DNA of 64,000 bases from Alphaproteobacteria bacterium (GTDB lineage Bacteria > Pseudomonadota > Alphaproteobacteria > Rickettsiales > JABDBP01): NCBI GenBank assembly GCA_013288565.1, contig JABDBP010000004.1, positions 1 to 64,000 on the forward strand. Reading direction: 5' to 3'. Shown here piece by piece: positions 48,297 to 57,688 of the stretch (the stretch's first letter is position 1; each line of letters opens with the position of its first letter). Position numbers and translations under genes: made by a program. The notes beneath the pieces are model-generated. The model was not told where the DNA came from. It saw only the letters and a program-made list of their open reading frames with translations, and did not search any database.

Positions 48297-48950
48297 TTAC
48301 AGCCTATCCAGATAATCCGAAATTATTCCATCTGGCTCAAGAGTTTTTGCGTAGCGGATTTCTGCCGGATCGTTCACCGTCCAGACGAATATTTTCCAGC
48401 CGCGCACATGGATTTTTTCTACCAGTTCTTTATCAACATTATCTATGCGCAGATTCACAGCAAAGGGCGGAATATCAGAAATTGAATCAAGTGATTCGAT
48501 TTTATCGAAAGCGGGAGCGACCGGAATTTTCGGATAAAGTTTTTTTAAGTGACGCAGTTCATCTATATCGAACGAACAGACGAACAGATTTTCCCGCAGC
48601 CATTTGCCGGAATGCACTGCATTTTCTATCAAAAGCCCGAGAGGTTTTGCGATATTCGGAACTTTCGTTTCAATAAAAACCGCCGCACGGTCATTGATGA
48701 AATCCAGGGTTTCCTGGAGCGATGGAACTTCCAACTCCTGCAATGCGTGCAAACTTTTATCGGCGACTTTTCCGTGGCCCTGAGTGGTGCGTTCCAGCGT
48801 TTCATCATGGATGACAACGATTTCACCGGTTTTGCAGAAATGGACGTCCAATTCTATCGCATCAGCGCCCATTTCTAACGCTTTGGCGAATGCTTCAATG
48901 GTATTTTCCGGCGCATAGCCGGACGCGCCGCGATGGGCGATCCTAATCAT
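48297..48950 (-). CDS. Glycerophosphodiester phosphodiesterase
   Basis: [58 protein letters not shown]. Confidence 0.93.
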   Translation of the reverse strand: MIRIAHRGASGYAPENTIEAFAKALEMGADAIELDVHFCKTGEIVVIHDETLERTTQGHGKVADKSLHALQELEVPSLQETLDFINDRAAVFIETKVPNIAKPLGLLIENAVHSGKWLRENLFVCSFDIDELRHLKKLYPKIPVAPAFDKIESLDSISDIPPFAVNLRIDNVDKELVEKIHVRGWKIFVWTVNDPAEIRYAKTLEPDGIISDYLDRL

Positions 48951-49377
48951 CTAGTAATTTTTTTATTCCCGAAAGTGCCAGCGCGTAACCAATTGCGCCG
49001 AACCCGCAGATTACGCCTCTCGCCGCGCGGCTGACGTAGGAATGATGCCGGAATTCCTCGCGCCGGTAGATGTTCGATAGATGCACCTCGACGACAGGAA
49101 TTTTCACCGCCAGCAACGCGTCGTAAATGGCGACCGAAGTATGGGTGTAGGCGGCGGCATTGATTATCAGCGCGCTAAATTTTGCGGATTCCTGGATCCA
49201 GCCAATAATCTCGGCTTCGGCATTGCTCTGGCGGAAATCAATGGAAAACCCCAGTTTTTCTGCGGTTTCCTTGCATAATTTCTCAATGTCGGCGATGGTT
49301 TGGTTGCCGTAGATTTCCGGCTCGCGCGCGCCCAGCATGTTGAGGTTCGGGCCGTTGATGATGAGAATTTTTTTCAT
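48943..49377 (-). CDS. aroQ: Type II 3-dehydroquinate dehydratase
   Basis: [56 protein letters not shown]. Confidence 0.94.
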   Translation of the reverse strand: MKKILIINGPNLNMLGAREPEIYGNQTIADIEKLCKETAEKLGFSIDFRQSNAEAEIIGWIQESAKFSALIINAAAYTHTSVAIYDALLAVKIPVVEVHLSNIYRREEFRHHSYVSRAARGVICGFGAIGYALALSGIKKLLDD

Positions 49378-49417
49378 GTATTTACACCTGATTTCAGGAG
49401 ATATATTCTAGCATACT

Positions 49418-49618
49418 ATGGAAATAATCCTGAACGGCAATAAATATAATCTGGATGGAAGTTGCTCGGTGGCAGCACTAGTGACAGAACTCGGCCTCGA
49501 CGGCAGGAAAATCGCGGTGGAGAAAAACCTGGAAATCGTCTCCCGCTCGCACTACGGGACGGAAGAAGTCCAGAGTGGCGATTGCATCGAAATCGTAAAT
49601 TTCATTGGCGGCGGGTAG
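49418..49618 (+). CDS. thiS: Sulfur carrier protein ThiS
   Basis: 66 aa ubiquitin-like protein ending ...EIVNFIGGG. Confidence 0.9.
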   Translation: MEIILNGNKYNLDGSCSVAALVTELGLDGRKIAVEKNLEIVSRSHYGTEEVQSGDCIEIVNFIGGG

Positions 49619-49624
49619 TATCAT

Positions 49625-50398
49625 ATGGGAATGGGGGAAGATTTTCTGGTTTTAGGCGGAAAAAAATTTTCCTCGCGGCTGCTGGTCGGCACCGGGAAAT
49701 ACCGGAATATGGGCGAATGTGCCTCGGCTATCGAAGAGTCCGGCGCGGAAATCGTGACGGTTGCGGTCAGGCGCGCGGAAATTGCCGGGCCACAGCTCGA
49801 GGATTTCATAGACCCAAAAAAATATACATTCCTGCCAAATAGCGCCGGGTGTTACATGGCGGAGGAGGCAGTCAGAACGCTTAAGCTGGCGCGGGAAATG
49901 GGTGGCTGGAACATGGTGAAGCTCGAAATAATCGGCGATCGCGAAACACTTTTGCCCAATATGCCGGAGACGCTGAAAGCGGCGGAAATACTGGCGCGGG
50001 AGGGTTTCGCCGTCATGGCTTACTCGGATGACGATTTGAATATGGCTGGTCGGCTGGAGGATGCAGGGTGCGCGGCAGTAATGCCGCTTGCGGCACCGAT
50101 CGGCTCTGGGCTTGGGATTTTGCGACCGGAGAAACTGCAAAAAATAATCGCGCAAGCGAAAATCCCGGTGCTGGTCGATGCCGGGATCGGCACTGCGTCG
50201 GATGCTTGCATCGCCATGGAAATGGGCTGCGCCGGAGTGTTGTTAAATACCGCGATAGCTGAGGCCAAAAATCCGGTATTGATGGCGCGGGCGATGCGGC
50301 AGGCGGTCGAATCCGGGCGGGCGGCGCATCTGGCCGGTCGCATGAAAAAATCAGCCATGGCTGCTGCTTCCTCGCCGATTGCGGGGATAATGAATTAA
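49625..50398 (+). CDS. thiG: Thiazole synthase
   Basis: [79 protein letters not shown]. Confidence 0.95.
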   Translation: MGMGEDFLVLGGKKFSSRLLVGTGKYRNMGECASAIEESGAEIVTVAVRRAEIAGPQLEDFIDPKKYTFLPNSAGCYMAEEAVRTLKLAREMGGWNMVKLEIIGDRETLLPNMPETLKAAEILAREGFAVMAYSDDDLNMAGRLEDAGCAAVMPLAAPIGSGLGILRPEKLQKIIAQAKIPVLVDAGIGTASDACIAMEMGCAGVLLNTAIAEAKNPVLMARAMRQAVESGRAAHLAGRMKKSAMAAASSPIAGIMN

Positions 50399-50399
50399 A

Positions 50400-51833
50400 A
50401 TGCAGCGCATATATAGCTTCAAAAACATGTTCATCCTGGCGGCAATCATCACTTTCTGCCGCATCATTTATCTTTACCTGAATCACCTCGACCTACACCC
50501 CGATGAAGCCCAATATTGGTTGTGGTCGCGCGAGTTAGCGCTGGGGTTTTATTCCAAACCGCCGGTAATTGCCTGGCTGATTGCTATTTCTACCAGTATT
50601 TGTGGCCAAGGTGAACCTTGTATCAGGCTGTTTTCTCCGTTGCTGCACCTGGCGACGGCGATGCTGATTTTCCCCCTGGCGAGATATTTATGGGATGAAA
50701 AAACCGGATTTTTTTCCGCACTCGGCTATCTATTACTGCCAGGAGTAACTTTCTCGTCGCTGCTGATGACGACGGACGCTCCACTGTTATTTTTCTGGGC
50801 CGGGGCATTACTGTTTTTTGCCCGGGCAATGCGAGAGGATAAACTCCAGGATTGGTTGCTCTGCGGAGTTTTTACCGGGTTCGGGCTGCTCACTAAATAT
50901 ACTATGGTGGTTTCTATTTTTTCAGCGCTGATATATATTCTCACTACCGGCATCAGTAGGTTGAAAACCTGGAAGCCATGGGCCGCTGCGGCCTTAGCCC
51001 TCCTCATATTTCTGCCTAATCTCATCTGGAACACGGAGAACGGTTTCCTCAGTTTCCGGCACACCGAGGATAATTTGAATCCCGCCGCACCTGCTTTCAC
51101 CTCGGTAAAAATGCTGGAATTCCTGGGTGCGCAAATGGGAATTTTTGGCCCGATATTTTTTTGCTTTTTTGTTTTCATCCTGCTGTTCCGGTTTAAGGGA
51201 ATCATCAGGGATAAAAAATATAAAATGCTCTGTTGTTTTTTTCTGCCGCTTATCGCGATTACTCTGGCAGTAGCTGCAACATCGCGCGCGCATGGCAACT
51301 GGGCCGCGCCGATTTATGTTCCGGCTGTAATCCTGGTCGTTGCTTGGATGGTGGAGCATGAAAAAACCGGATGGATTCGCGCCGCATTGGCGCTGCATCT
51401 GGCGTTCGCACTGGTTTTATATAATTGGCACGGAAAGCCCGATCCGTTCGCGCGTATGCGCGGTTGGCGGGAATTTTCTGCAGCAGTTGCAGAAATAAAA
51501 TCGCGGCATCCGGGTGCGGAAATTTTCACCAACGAAAGGAAAATTGCCGCCGAGCTTTCATATTATTTGCACCCATATGATTTGTGCGGAGAAAAAAATC
51601 CCGCTGCGATATATAAATGGAACCCCAGTGGGCAAATCCGCGATTATTTCGATAGCGCGCGCGACATGGGTAGGATGAAAGGCCTTGACTTTATTTTCGT
51701 CGCCAGAAATGATGGCGCGGCTGAACCGGCGGATTATTTCGCTGCTGCTGTGAAGGAAAAAACGCTGCCGTTGCTTGCGAATCCGAAGCTTATCTACGCG
51801 ATTTATTATATGAAAGATTTTAGGGGATATTGA
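50400..51833 (+). CDS. GT-C / ArnT-like (GT39/83) membrane glycosyltransferase
   Basis: HLDLHPDEAQYWLWSRELALGFYSKPPVIAWLIA; multi-TM. Confidence 0.85.
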   Translation: MQRIYSFKNMFILAAIITFCRIIYLYLNHLDLHPDEAQYWLWSRELALGFYSKPPVIAWLIAISTSICGQGEPCIRLFSPLLHLATAMLIFPLARYLWDEKTGFFSALGYLLLPGVTFSSLLMTTDAPLLFFWAGALLFFARAMREDKLQDWLLCGVFTGFGLLTKYTMVVSIFSALIYILTTGISRLKTWKPWAAAALALLIFLPNLIWNTENGFLSFRHTEDNLNPAAPAFTSVKMLEFLGAQMGIFGPIFFCFFVFILLFRFKGIIRDKKYKMLCCFFLPLIAITLAVAATSRAHGNWAAPIYVPAVILVVAWMVEHEKTGWIRAALALHLAFALVLYNWHGKPDPFARMRGWREFSAAVAEIKSRHPGAEIFTNERKIAAELSYYLHPYDLCGEKNPAAIYKWNPSGQIRDYFDSARDMGRMKGLDFIFVARNDGAAEPADYFAAAVKEKTLPLLANPKLIYAIYYMKDFRGY

Positions 51834-51834
51834 T

Positions 51835-52503
51835 ATGCCGCGCCCACTGATAATTCTGTTAATCGTCACTGCTATTCTCGCCGCTGTGTTCGTGACGTTT
51901 CCGCAAATTGACATATGGATGACCGGGCAGTTTTATGATCCGCAAAATGGTGGGTTCTGGCTGAAAAACAATCCTATAATACTGGTGTTTTATTACCTGG
52001 TGAAATATGCGAGATATGCTATGCCGGTTGTGTTCGCAGTACTATTGGCGGCGAATTTTTTAACCAAGAAGAAATTTCTTTTCGGCAGGCGTGAGTTGGC
52101 TTTCCTGTTCCTGGCGGCGCTGCTCGGGCCGATTATCGTCACCGGGTTTTTCAAGGATTACTGGCACCGCGCCCGGCCGGTGCAGACCATCGAATTCGGC
52201 GGAGATAAGCCATTCACCCGTGCGTTCGAAATCTCGCATTATTGCCCGACTGATTGCTATTCGTTCGTCTCCGGTCATGCGGCGATGGGATTTTTCTTTG
52301 TCGCATTTGCGCTGGTGATTGCGAGCGCGAGGAAACGAAAGAAGGCGTATATTTGCCTGTTTCTGCTAGGGATGGTGATAGCGTTCGCGCGAGTGATGCA
52401 GGGCGCGCATTATTTGAGTGACGTGGTTTTCGGCGGGCTATTCACGCTTATCAGCACGCATGCACTTTATTATTTAATGTATAGGAAAGTGACGCCCAGT
52501 TAG
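51835..52503 (+). CDS. PAP2-family phosphatase
   Basis: KDYWHRARPVQ...YSFVSGHAAMGFF...FARVMQGAHYLSDVVFGG (three PAP2 motifs). Confidence 0.9.
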   Translation: MPRPLIILLIVTAILAAVFVTFPQIDIWMTGQFYDPQNGGFWLKNNPIILVFYYLVKYARYAMPVVFAVLLAANFLTKKKFLFGRRELAFLFLAALLGPIIVTGFFKDYWHRARPVQTIEFGGDKPFTRAFEISHYCPTDCYSFVSGHAAMGFFFVAFALVIASARKRKKAYICLFLLGMVIAFARVMQGAHYLSDVVFGGLFTLISTHALYYLMYRKVTPS

Positions 52504-52509
52504 CAGTGC

Positions 52510-53169
52510 CTAATCCCGCGGCACGATTTTTTTAATTTCTTTCTCAACTATCTGCTGCACGACGCCCGGCAGGTTGGCGTTCAACCAATCGGCCATCATC
52601 GGTTTCAGCGACTCGATCACCAGGTCTTCCAAAGTTTGGCCGGAGCGAAGCAGTGGCGAATTGACATGCGGTTTCGGTGTTTTATCCAGCAAGCTTTTCA
52701 GCGACTCCGCGGCTTGATCCGCACTTTTCTTGGTGAGGAGGGATTCTCCCGCCGCGGCCTTTTCCGGCGGCGTGACTTCTTTCGGTTGCGGGGCGATTTC
52801 AGGTTTTTGGGGCATGACAGCTTCCGTGGGTTTAATTTCCGGCTTTTCTTTTATAGGTTCGGGCGCCAAGACAGGCTCATTATTTTTCTTTCCCAAAGCC
52901 TCGTCGATATTTTCCAAAACATCACGCGGCTGAGGAATTTCCGGCACGGCGGCAACCGGGGTTTTATTCTCCACAGGTTTTACCGCAGCGGGGGATGAAA
53001 CTTTTTTAGTCAGTTCCAGCACCTCCTCATCACCTTCCGCAGGGACGCCGGGTTCCTTGCCTTTCTCAAATTCGCCGGAGATGATATTTTTTATCGATTT
53101 CAAAATACCCTCCATCGACTCGCCCTGCTCATTGTTTTCCTCAGGCATTGCAGCTCCCATAGCGACCAA
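52510..53169 (-). CDS. DUF2497/PopZ-like protein
   Basis: N-terminal SMEGILKSIKNIISGE, Pro/Glu/Lys-rich middle, C-terminal TLEDLVIESLKPMMADWLNANLPGVVQQIVEKEIKKI. Confidence 0.8.
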   Translation of the reverse strand: MVAMGAAMPEENNEQGESMEGILKSIKNIISGEFEKGKEPGVPAEGDEEVLELTKKVSSPAAVKPVENKTPVAAVPEIPQPRDVLENIDEALGKKNNEPVLAPEPIKEKPEIKPTEAVMPQKPEIAPQPKEVTPPEKAAAGESLLTKKSADQAAESLKSLLDKTPKPHVNSPLLRSGQTLEDLVIESLKPMMADWLNANLPGVVQQIVEKEIKKIVPRD

Positions 53170-53360
53170 TAGCTCCCTAGGGGGCTACAATATCAGACAA
53201 AATCCCAGGTGACAATATTAGAATATCTAGGCCTTACGAGGATGTAGACTACCACAAGCGCTTCGGTTTTCTAAAAAAACACCCGGAGTTTCGACAACCC
53301 GCGGCGTTGGAGCTATCCCGAATGAAAATTTTCGCCTCGTTGATGATTTTCATCAATTTG

Positions 53361-53376
53361 TTAACCTTTTATTAAC
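53361..53376. promoter_or_regulatory. CtrA-like site TTAACCTTTTATTAAC
   Basis: TTAA-N7-TTAAC upstream of the sigma-factor-like ORF; adjacent dyad TTGATGA-TTT-TCATCAA at 53340-53356. Confidence 0.5.
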
Positions 53377-53426
53377 TATTTTACCCTTATACTTAAGGAA
53401 AACACCTAGTATGACTTATCACGGAT

Positions 53427-54227
53427 TTGTACAAAATGCCGGAATTAGATAAAACTGAAAGATTGAAACTGATGAAGGCCGACAACCAGCAGGCCATAGA
53501 ATCTTTCTGGGAAGAGCATAAGGATCGTCTCTTCAGAATTGCCGCATTTTCAATAAAGAAGCGTTACGGAAATAATCTTGATCCCGCAGTAAGCCACGAA
53601 TCGCTGGCAGGTGAGGTTCTTGCACAAATTTTAAGAGAAAAGAAATTCCCGGAGATAGAAGAAGAATTCATGAAATTTTTTATGAAAGTAAGTGAGCGTA
53701 GAGCCATTGATCAACAAAGGAGCTTATGTGGCCATAATGGTCATGTTATCACTGGCACAAAATGGCAGAGATCAATATCTCTTGCCGGTCAACCTACAAA
53801 AGCAGGGAAGAAGGAAAAATTCGTCGATGTCATTTCCGACAGAAATGCTGATTGCCCCTATCCTACAGCACAAATAAAAGAATTATTGAAAAGCATTATA
53901 GGAAATTTCGAAGCAATTATCGACAATTTGGAATACCAACATAAGAATGGAAATATCCAGAAACAGGTAGTTTTATTGAGATTTGGAAGGGGATTGTCAG
54001 CAAAGGAAATCGCGCAAGAGTTGGGCATCAAGCCAAATACAGCAGATAAGTATATTTCTATAAGTAAGCCCCTGATTATGGCCGATCTGGAACAAAGAAG
54101 AAGTTTTATAGATAAAGCGGCTTATAATATCATAGAAAGGGTGGTCTTAGAAAGAGGAGACAAACACGCTAGCCTCATGACCGTTTATGACGAATTGGCA
54201 AAAAAGTCTTACCAGCCTGATCTCTAA
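53427..54227 (+). CDS. RNA polymerase sigma-70/ECF-like factor with C-terminal extension
   Basis: Region-2-like N-terminus (FWEEHKDRLFRIAAFSIKKRYG), sigma-4-like HTH VVLLRFGRGLSAKEIAQELGIKPNTADKYISISK. Confidence 0.7.
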   Translation: MYKMPELDKTERLKLMKADNQQAIESFWEEHKDRLFRIAAFSIKKRYGNNLDPAVSHESLAGEVLAQILREKKFPEIEEEFMKFFMKVSERRAIDQQRSLCGHNGHVITGTKWQRSISLAGQPTKAGKKEKFVDVISDRNADCPYPTAQIKELLKSIIGNFEAIIDNLEYQHKNGNIQKQVVLLRFGRGLSAKEIAQELGIKPNTADKYISISKPLIMADLEQRRSFIDKAAYNIIERVVLERGDKHASLMTVYDELAKKSYQPDL

Positions 54228-54237
54228 GATGATATTA

Positions 54238-54498
54238 CTAAATAGTAGCCGGAACCACGTTTACCACTGATTTGCCGTTGGTTCCGAACGAGAATTTCAC
54301 TGCACCGTCAGAAAGCGCGAAAAGCGTGTGATCCTTGCCGATGCCGACGTTTTTGCCCGGGTGATATTTCGTCCCGCGCTGGCGCACCAGGATATTCCCG
54401 GCCAGAACCGATTGCCCACCGGATTTTTTTAGTCCCAGCCTGCGGCCCGCTGAATCGCGCCCGTTTCTTGAACTTCCACCAGCTTTTTTATGTGCCAT
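54238..54498 (-). CDS. rpmA: 50S ribosomal protein L27
   Basis: [48 protein letters not shown]. Confidence 0.98.
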   Translation of the reverse strand: MAHKKAGGSSRNGRDSAGRRLGLKKSGGQSVLAGNILVRQRGTKYHPGKNVGIGKDHTLFALSDGAVKFSFGTNGKSVVNVVPATI

Positions 54499-54523
54499 AT
54501 ATTCCTCTTATTCTTTGGGCTTC

Positions 54524-54979
54524 TTATTTCTTTGCCGGTTTTTTGGCGGTGGATTTCTTCTTCGGCTTGTCTGGAGACTTACCTTTAGCCGCCATACGCG
54601 CTGCATGCGCATCTGCCTTTTTATACGGCTTGCGGTTTGGCGCTTCACTCTTGGCGCTGGCCGCTCCGAATTTTATCTCGCGCACGCGAAGCCAGGTAAC
54701 TTCCTGGCGATGGCCTATTTTACGGCGGTAATTGTGGCGGCGGCGCTTCTTGAATATCAGGACTTTTTCATCCTTGCCCTGCTCCAATATCTCGCCGGAA
54801 ACTACCGCACCGGAAACAATCGGCGAGCCTAGTGTAATCTGCCCGTTATCGCCGGTCACCGCGATTACGTCTTTGAATTGCACAAGCGTACCCGGCTGGC
54901 CAGGAACTTTCTCCAGCTTTATCACATCGCCGGCAGAAACCTTATATTGCTTCCCACCTGATTTAATTACTGCAAACAT
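54524..54979 (-). CDS. rplU: 50S ribosomal protein L21 with long basic C-terminal extension
   Basis: MFAVIKSGGKQYKVSAGDVIKLEK...KVLIFKKRRRHNYRRKIGHRQ; Lys/Ala-rich tail. Confidence 0.96.
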   Translation of the reverse strand: MFAVIKSGGKQYKVSAGDVIKLEKVPGQPGTLVQFKDVIAVTGDNGQITLGSPIVSGAVVSGEILEQGKDEKVLIFKKRRRHNYRRKIGHRQEVTWLRVREIKFGAASAKSEAPNRKPYKKADAHAARMAAKGKSPDKPKKKSTAKKPAKK

Positions 54980-55092
54980 ATCAATACCTTAACGAGAAAT
55001 AGCGCTAAAAATCCATACCCTTTTTTGCAAGGAGTGGTAAATATAGTGATAAAACCCACCTTGTCAATGAAGTTTTAGGGTCGGTGAATGTA

Positions 55093-56217
55093 TTAGCTAT
55101 CACCCGGTTCCCTCTTTTTGAGATTATATCCATGCACTTTCGCCAGTTCTTTCAAATACTTTTTCGCTAGCCCTAACGATATGAGTTCCAAGTCTGCCAT
55201 CTCTACTATTTCTGCTCGTGTCCTTGCTATTTCTCCATAATCTTGAGCTGTGAATGACAATTCTTTCTCGACCATGCTATAAATTATAGGACGAATAGCG
55301 GATAACATAAGGTAGTATACAGCGGAGGATCTAATTGAAGGTTTCCCTTTCAATACACCCCTTTCGTTGTCACGGCTGCGTCTTGCCTTATATTCTTCAG
55401 AAAAACCCTCAGGATCAGTGGATGCTGCCTTGGCCTTTTCAAAATTGTCTTTTGAAAAAATCTCTTCTGTCCCGTCACGATAGGGCTTCGTCATTACAAA
55501 CAATTCTTCAAATAAAGCTGTACTGAGATAATCAGGGCGCTTTTCCCTAATGTCGCTTTCAGTGAGGTTATATTTTGCTGGACGACTGGTAGTATCTCTA
55601 CCCTTCAGCAATAAATCATAAAGTGGCCCAAGACGAACTTGCATCCTAATATGTTCTAAGTTGGTAAGTTTTATGAATTCAGCTTGACGTACACTACGTT
55701 CTTCTAGTTCTCTATCAATGGAACATACGACGTCCTCAAAAATCTTTTGTGTGAGACGTGTGCCCTCCTTATCTAATGCTGCTATACCCACCAGATACAA
55801 TGCTTGTATAAATTGATTATATACTTCAGCTCCGATGGGATTGATAACCGGATCAGGCCGATCATTATCTGAAAAATCATCAACAGCCGGTAAAGCATCT
55901 TGATATCCATTACTTATACGAAATAAATTATCATCAAGTATACCTCCTAAAACAGCCAGAATTACGTCGATTTTTCGTATCTCTTTCTCATCTTTCTTTA
56001 TAGATCTAAACAATTCATCAAAAGAAACTCCCAAGGCTGTGCCCCAGTGCTCTATTGTGGGGACAAAAAACTCTTCACAATGTTCGGCTTTACTTTTTAT
56101 ATCTGCACAAACATAGAAGCGGTAGTCTGGTGTATCTTCGTCGGTCAGTACAAGCTGGCGGGTAATGGCTTGTATTTTATCCTTGAAACTTCTTTTTCTC
56201 ATATTTTCCCGATCCAA
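55093..56217 (-). CDS. Hypothetical protein, no family recognised
   Basis: 374 aa intact ORF, mostly helical and charged. Confidence 0.65.
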   Translation of the reverse strand: MDRENMRKRSFKDKIQAITRQLVLTDEDTPDYRFYVCADIKSKAEHCEEFFVPTIEHWGTALGVSFDELFRSIKKDEKEIRKIDVILAVLGGILDDNLFRISNGYQDALPAVDDFSDNDRPDPVINPIGAEVYNQFIQALYLVGIAALDKEGTRLTQKIFEDVVCSIDRELEERSVRQAEFIKLTNLEHIRMQVRLGPLYDLLLKGRDTTSRPAKYNLTESDIREKRPDYLSTALFEELFVMTKPYRDGTEEIFSKDNFEKAKAASTDPEGFSEEYKARRSRDNERGVLKGKPSIRSSAVYYLMLSAIRPIIYSMVEKELSFTAQDYGEIARTRAEIVEMADLELISLGLAKKYLKELAKVHGYNLKKREPGDS

Positions 56218-56300
56218 TTAGTAAAGAGGAGGGCGAAGCAACCGCGTAGCTGCGAATTAGAAATCCGGGCAATCGATGATCCACGGGCCTGAGTTGGTTT

Positions 56301-57686
56301 TCATTTTGATTTCAAGCTAGCTCGCCCTATGATCGGATAGAGAAGACAGCCAACAACAATGACACCACCCGTTTCTAATGCCACGGAGTGAAACTCTTGT
56401 GGTATGGTTAGTATGCCGATCTCCGCTACCAGCCAGATTATTCCCGATACGACCACCGGCCAATGCCAGTGCCCCAGTGAAAAACTTCCCGCAGCGGGTA
56501 GGTTTTTCAATCCAATAGCAAAATTCACTACCGTTGCTAGATAAACCAGGGCTAATAGCACAACAGGTATCGCGTACAGATCGATAAAGTCCTTTGCTGT
56601 CACAAGAGTGAGAATCTCGATTGTTAAAATGAGCATGATCGTTACAATCGGCACCCCGCGGTCAGACACGCGCGCAAGCAACGGCGAGGCAAGAAAACGT
56701 TTATCACGCGCCATGGCGAATAAAATCCTGGCGGCCGTTGCCATACTGAGAAGCGCGGTGGCAAACATGGCCAGAATAACGAAGAGAAGAAAAATTTTCG
56801 TTACGGTGCTACCGAGATGGTGGGCAATTATGGCCGATACTGGATCGGCTGCCGCCGACACTGCTGCCAAATCGGGTATAGCCAATGTGATAATCATGAT
56901 GAAGGCAAAACCCAGGATGATAGTGAATAAAATCGATGAAAGAATGCTTTGCGGGACGATTCTTCTGACATTCACAGTTTCTTCCGAGAAGTCCGAAGGA
57001 CTTTCAAAACCAAAAATCGTCCAGGCGGCGAGCAAGATCGCCATGGTAAAGCCCGGCCAATAGGGCCTTGGATTATCTGGTATGGTTGTAACAAGCGCGA
57101 TATGCGCTTCGCCATTAAGCAGGATAACCATCAGTATTATCGCACCGAATACCACTAAGGCGATAACTTCGGCGATAACGGCTATTTTGTTAGTGCCGGC
57201 GGCAAGCTTTATGCCGTAAACATTGATTGCCGCCTGGATCAGGATAATAGCCGCGCCGGTAAGGCGCACGGTACCGGCATCAAATTCGCGCCCCAGGAAA
57301 CTTTGCAGCGGGGTCATCATGGCGATGATTATGCCGACGGTGCTTATCGAATATACGAATACTGTCATCCAACCGGTCAGCCAGCCAATCACTGGGGTAG
57401 TCAATTTGCTGTTCCAGTTATATATAGCGCCGGTCAGCGGAACCCGACCGGCCATCTCGGCAAACACCAGCGCTACCAGCATCTGGCCGATTCCAACCAA
57501 TGGCCAGGTCCAGATACCGAAAGGCCCTGCCTTGCTGAGGACATAACCGTAATTGGTGAATATCCCCATCAATATCGACATGCACGAGAATGAAACCGCG
57601 AAAGAGGAAAAAAATCCCAGGCTGCGGCGAAGCTGTGGCTTATAGCCGGATTCAATCAAGACCTGATCGTCATCATTATGTGTCAT
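56301..57686 (-). CDS. APC-superfamily amino acid permease
   Basis: About 12 TM segments; LRRSLGFFSSFAVSFSCMSILMGIF; TIFGFESPSDFSEETVNVRRIVPQSIL. Confidence 0.9.
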   Translation of the reverse strand: MTHNDDDQVLIESGYKPQLRRSLGFFSSFAVSFSCMSILMGIFTNYGYVLSKAGPFGIWTWPLVGIGQMLVALVFAEMAGRVPLTGAIYNWNSKLTTPVIGWLTGWMTVFVYSISTVGIIIAMMTPLQSFLGREFDAGTVRLTGAAIILIQAAINVYGIKLAAGTNKIAVIAEVIALVVFGAIILMVILLNGEAHIALVTTIPDNPRPYWPGFTMAILLAAWTIFGFESPSDFSEETVNVRRIVPQSILSSILFTIILGFAFIMIITLAIPDLAAVSAAADPVSAIIAHHLGSTVTKIFLLFVILAMFATALLSMATAARILFAMARDKRFLASPLLARVSDRGVPIVTIMLILTIEILTLVTAKDFIDLYAIPVVLLALVYLATVVNFAIGLKNLPAAGSFSLGHWHWPVVVSGIIWLVAEIGILTIPQEFHSVALETGGVIVVGCLLYPIIGRASLKSK

Positions 57687-57688
57687 TT

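Noticed and set aside
53171-53186. Near-palindrome AGCTCCCTAGGGGGCT near the popZ-like start
   Set aside because: Too short and imperfect to assign a function
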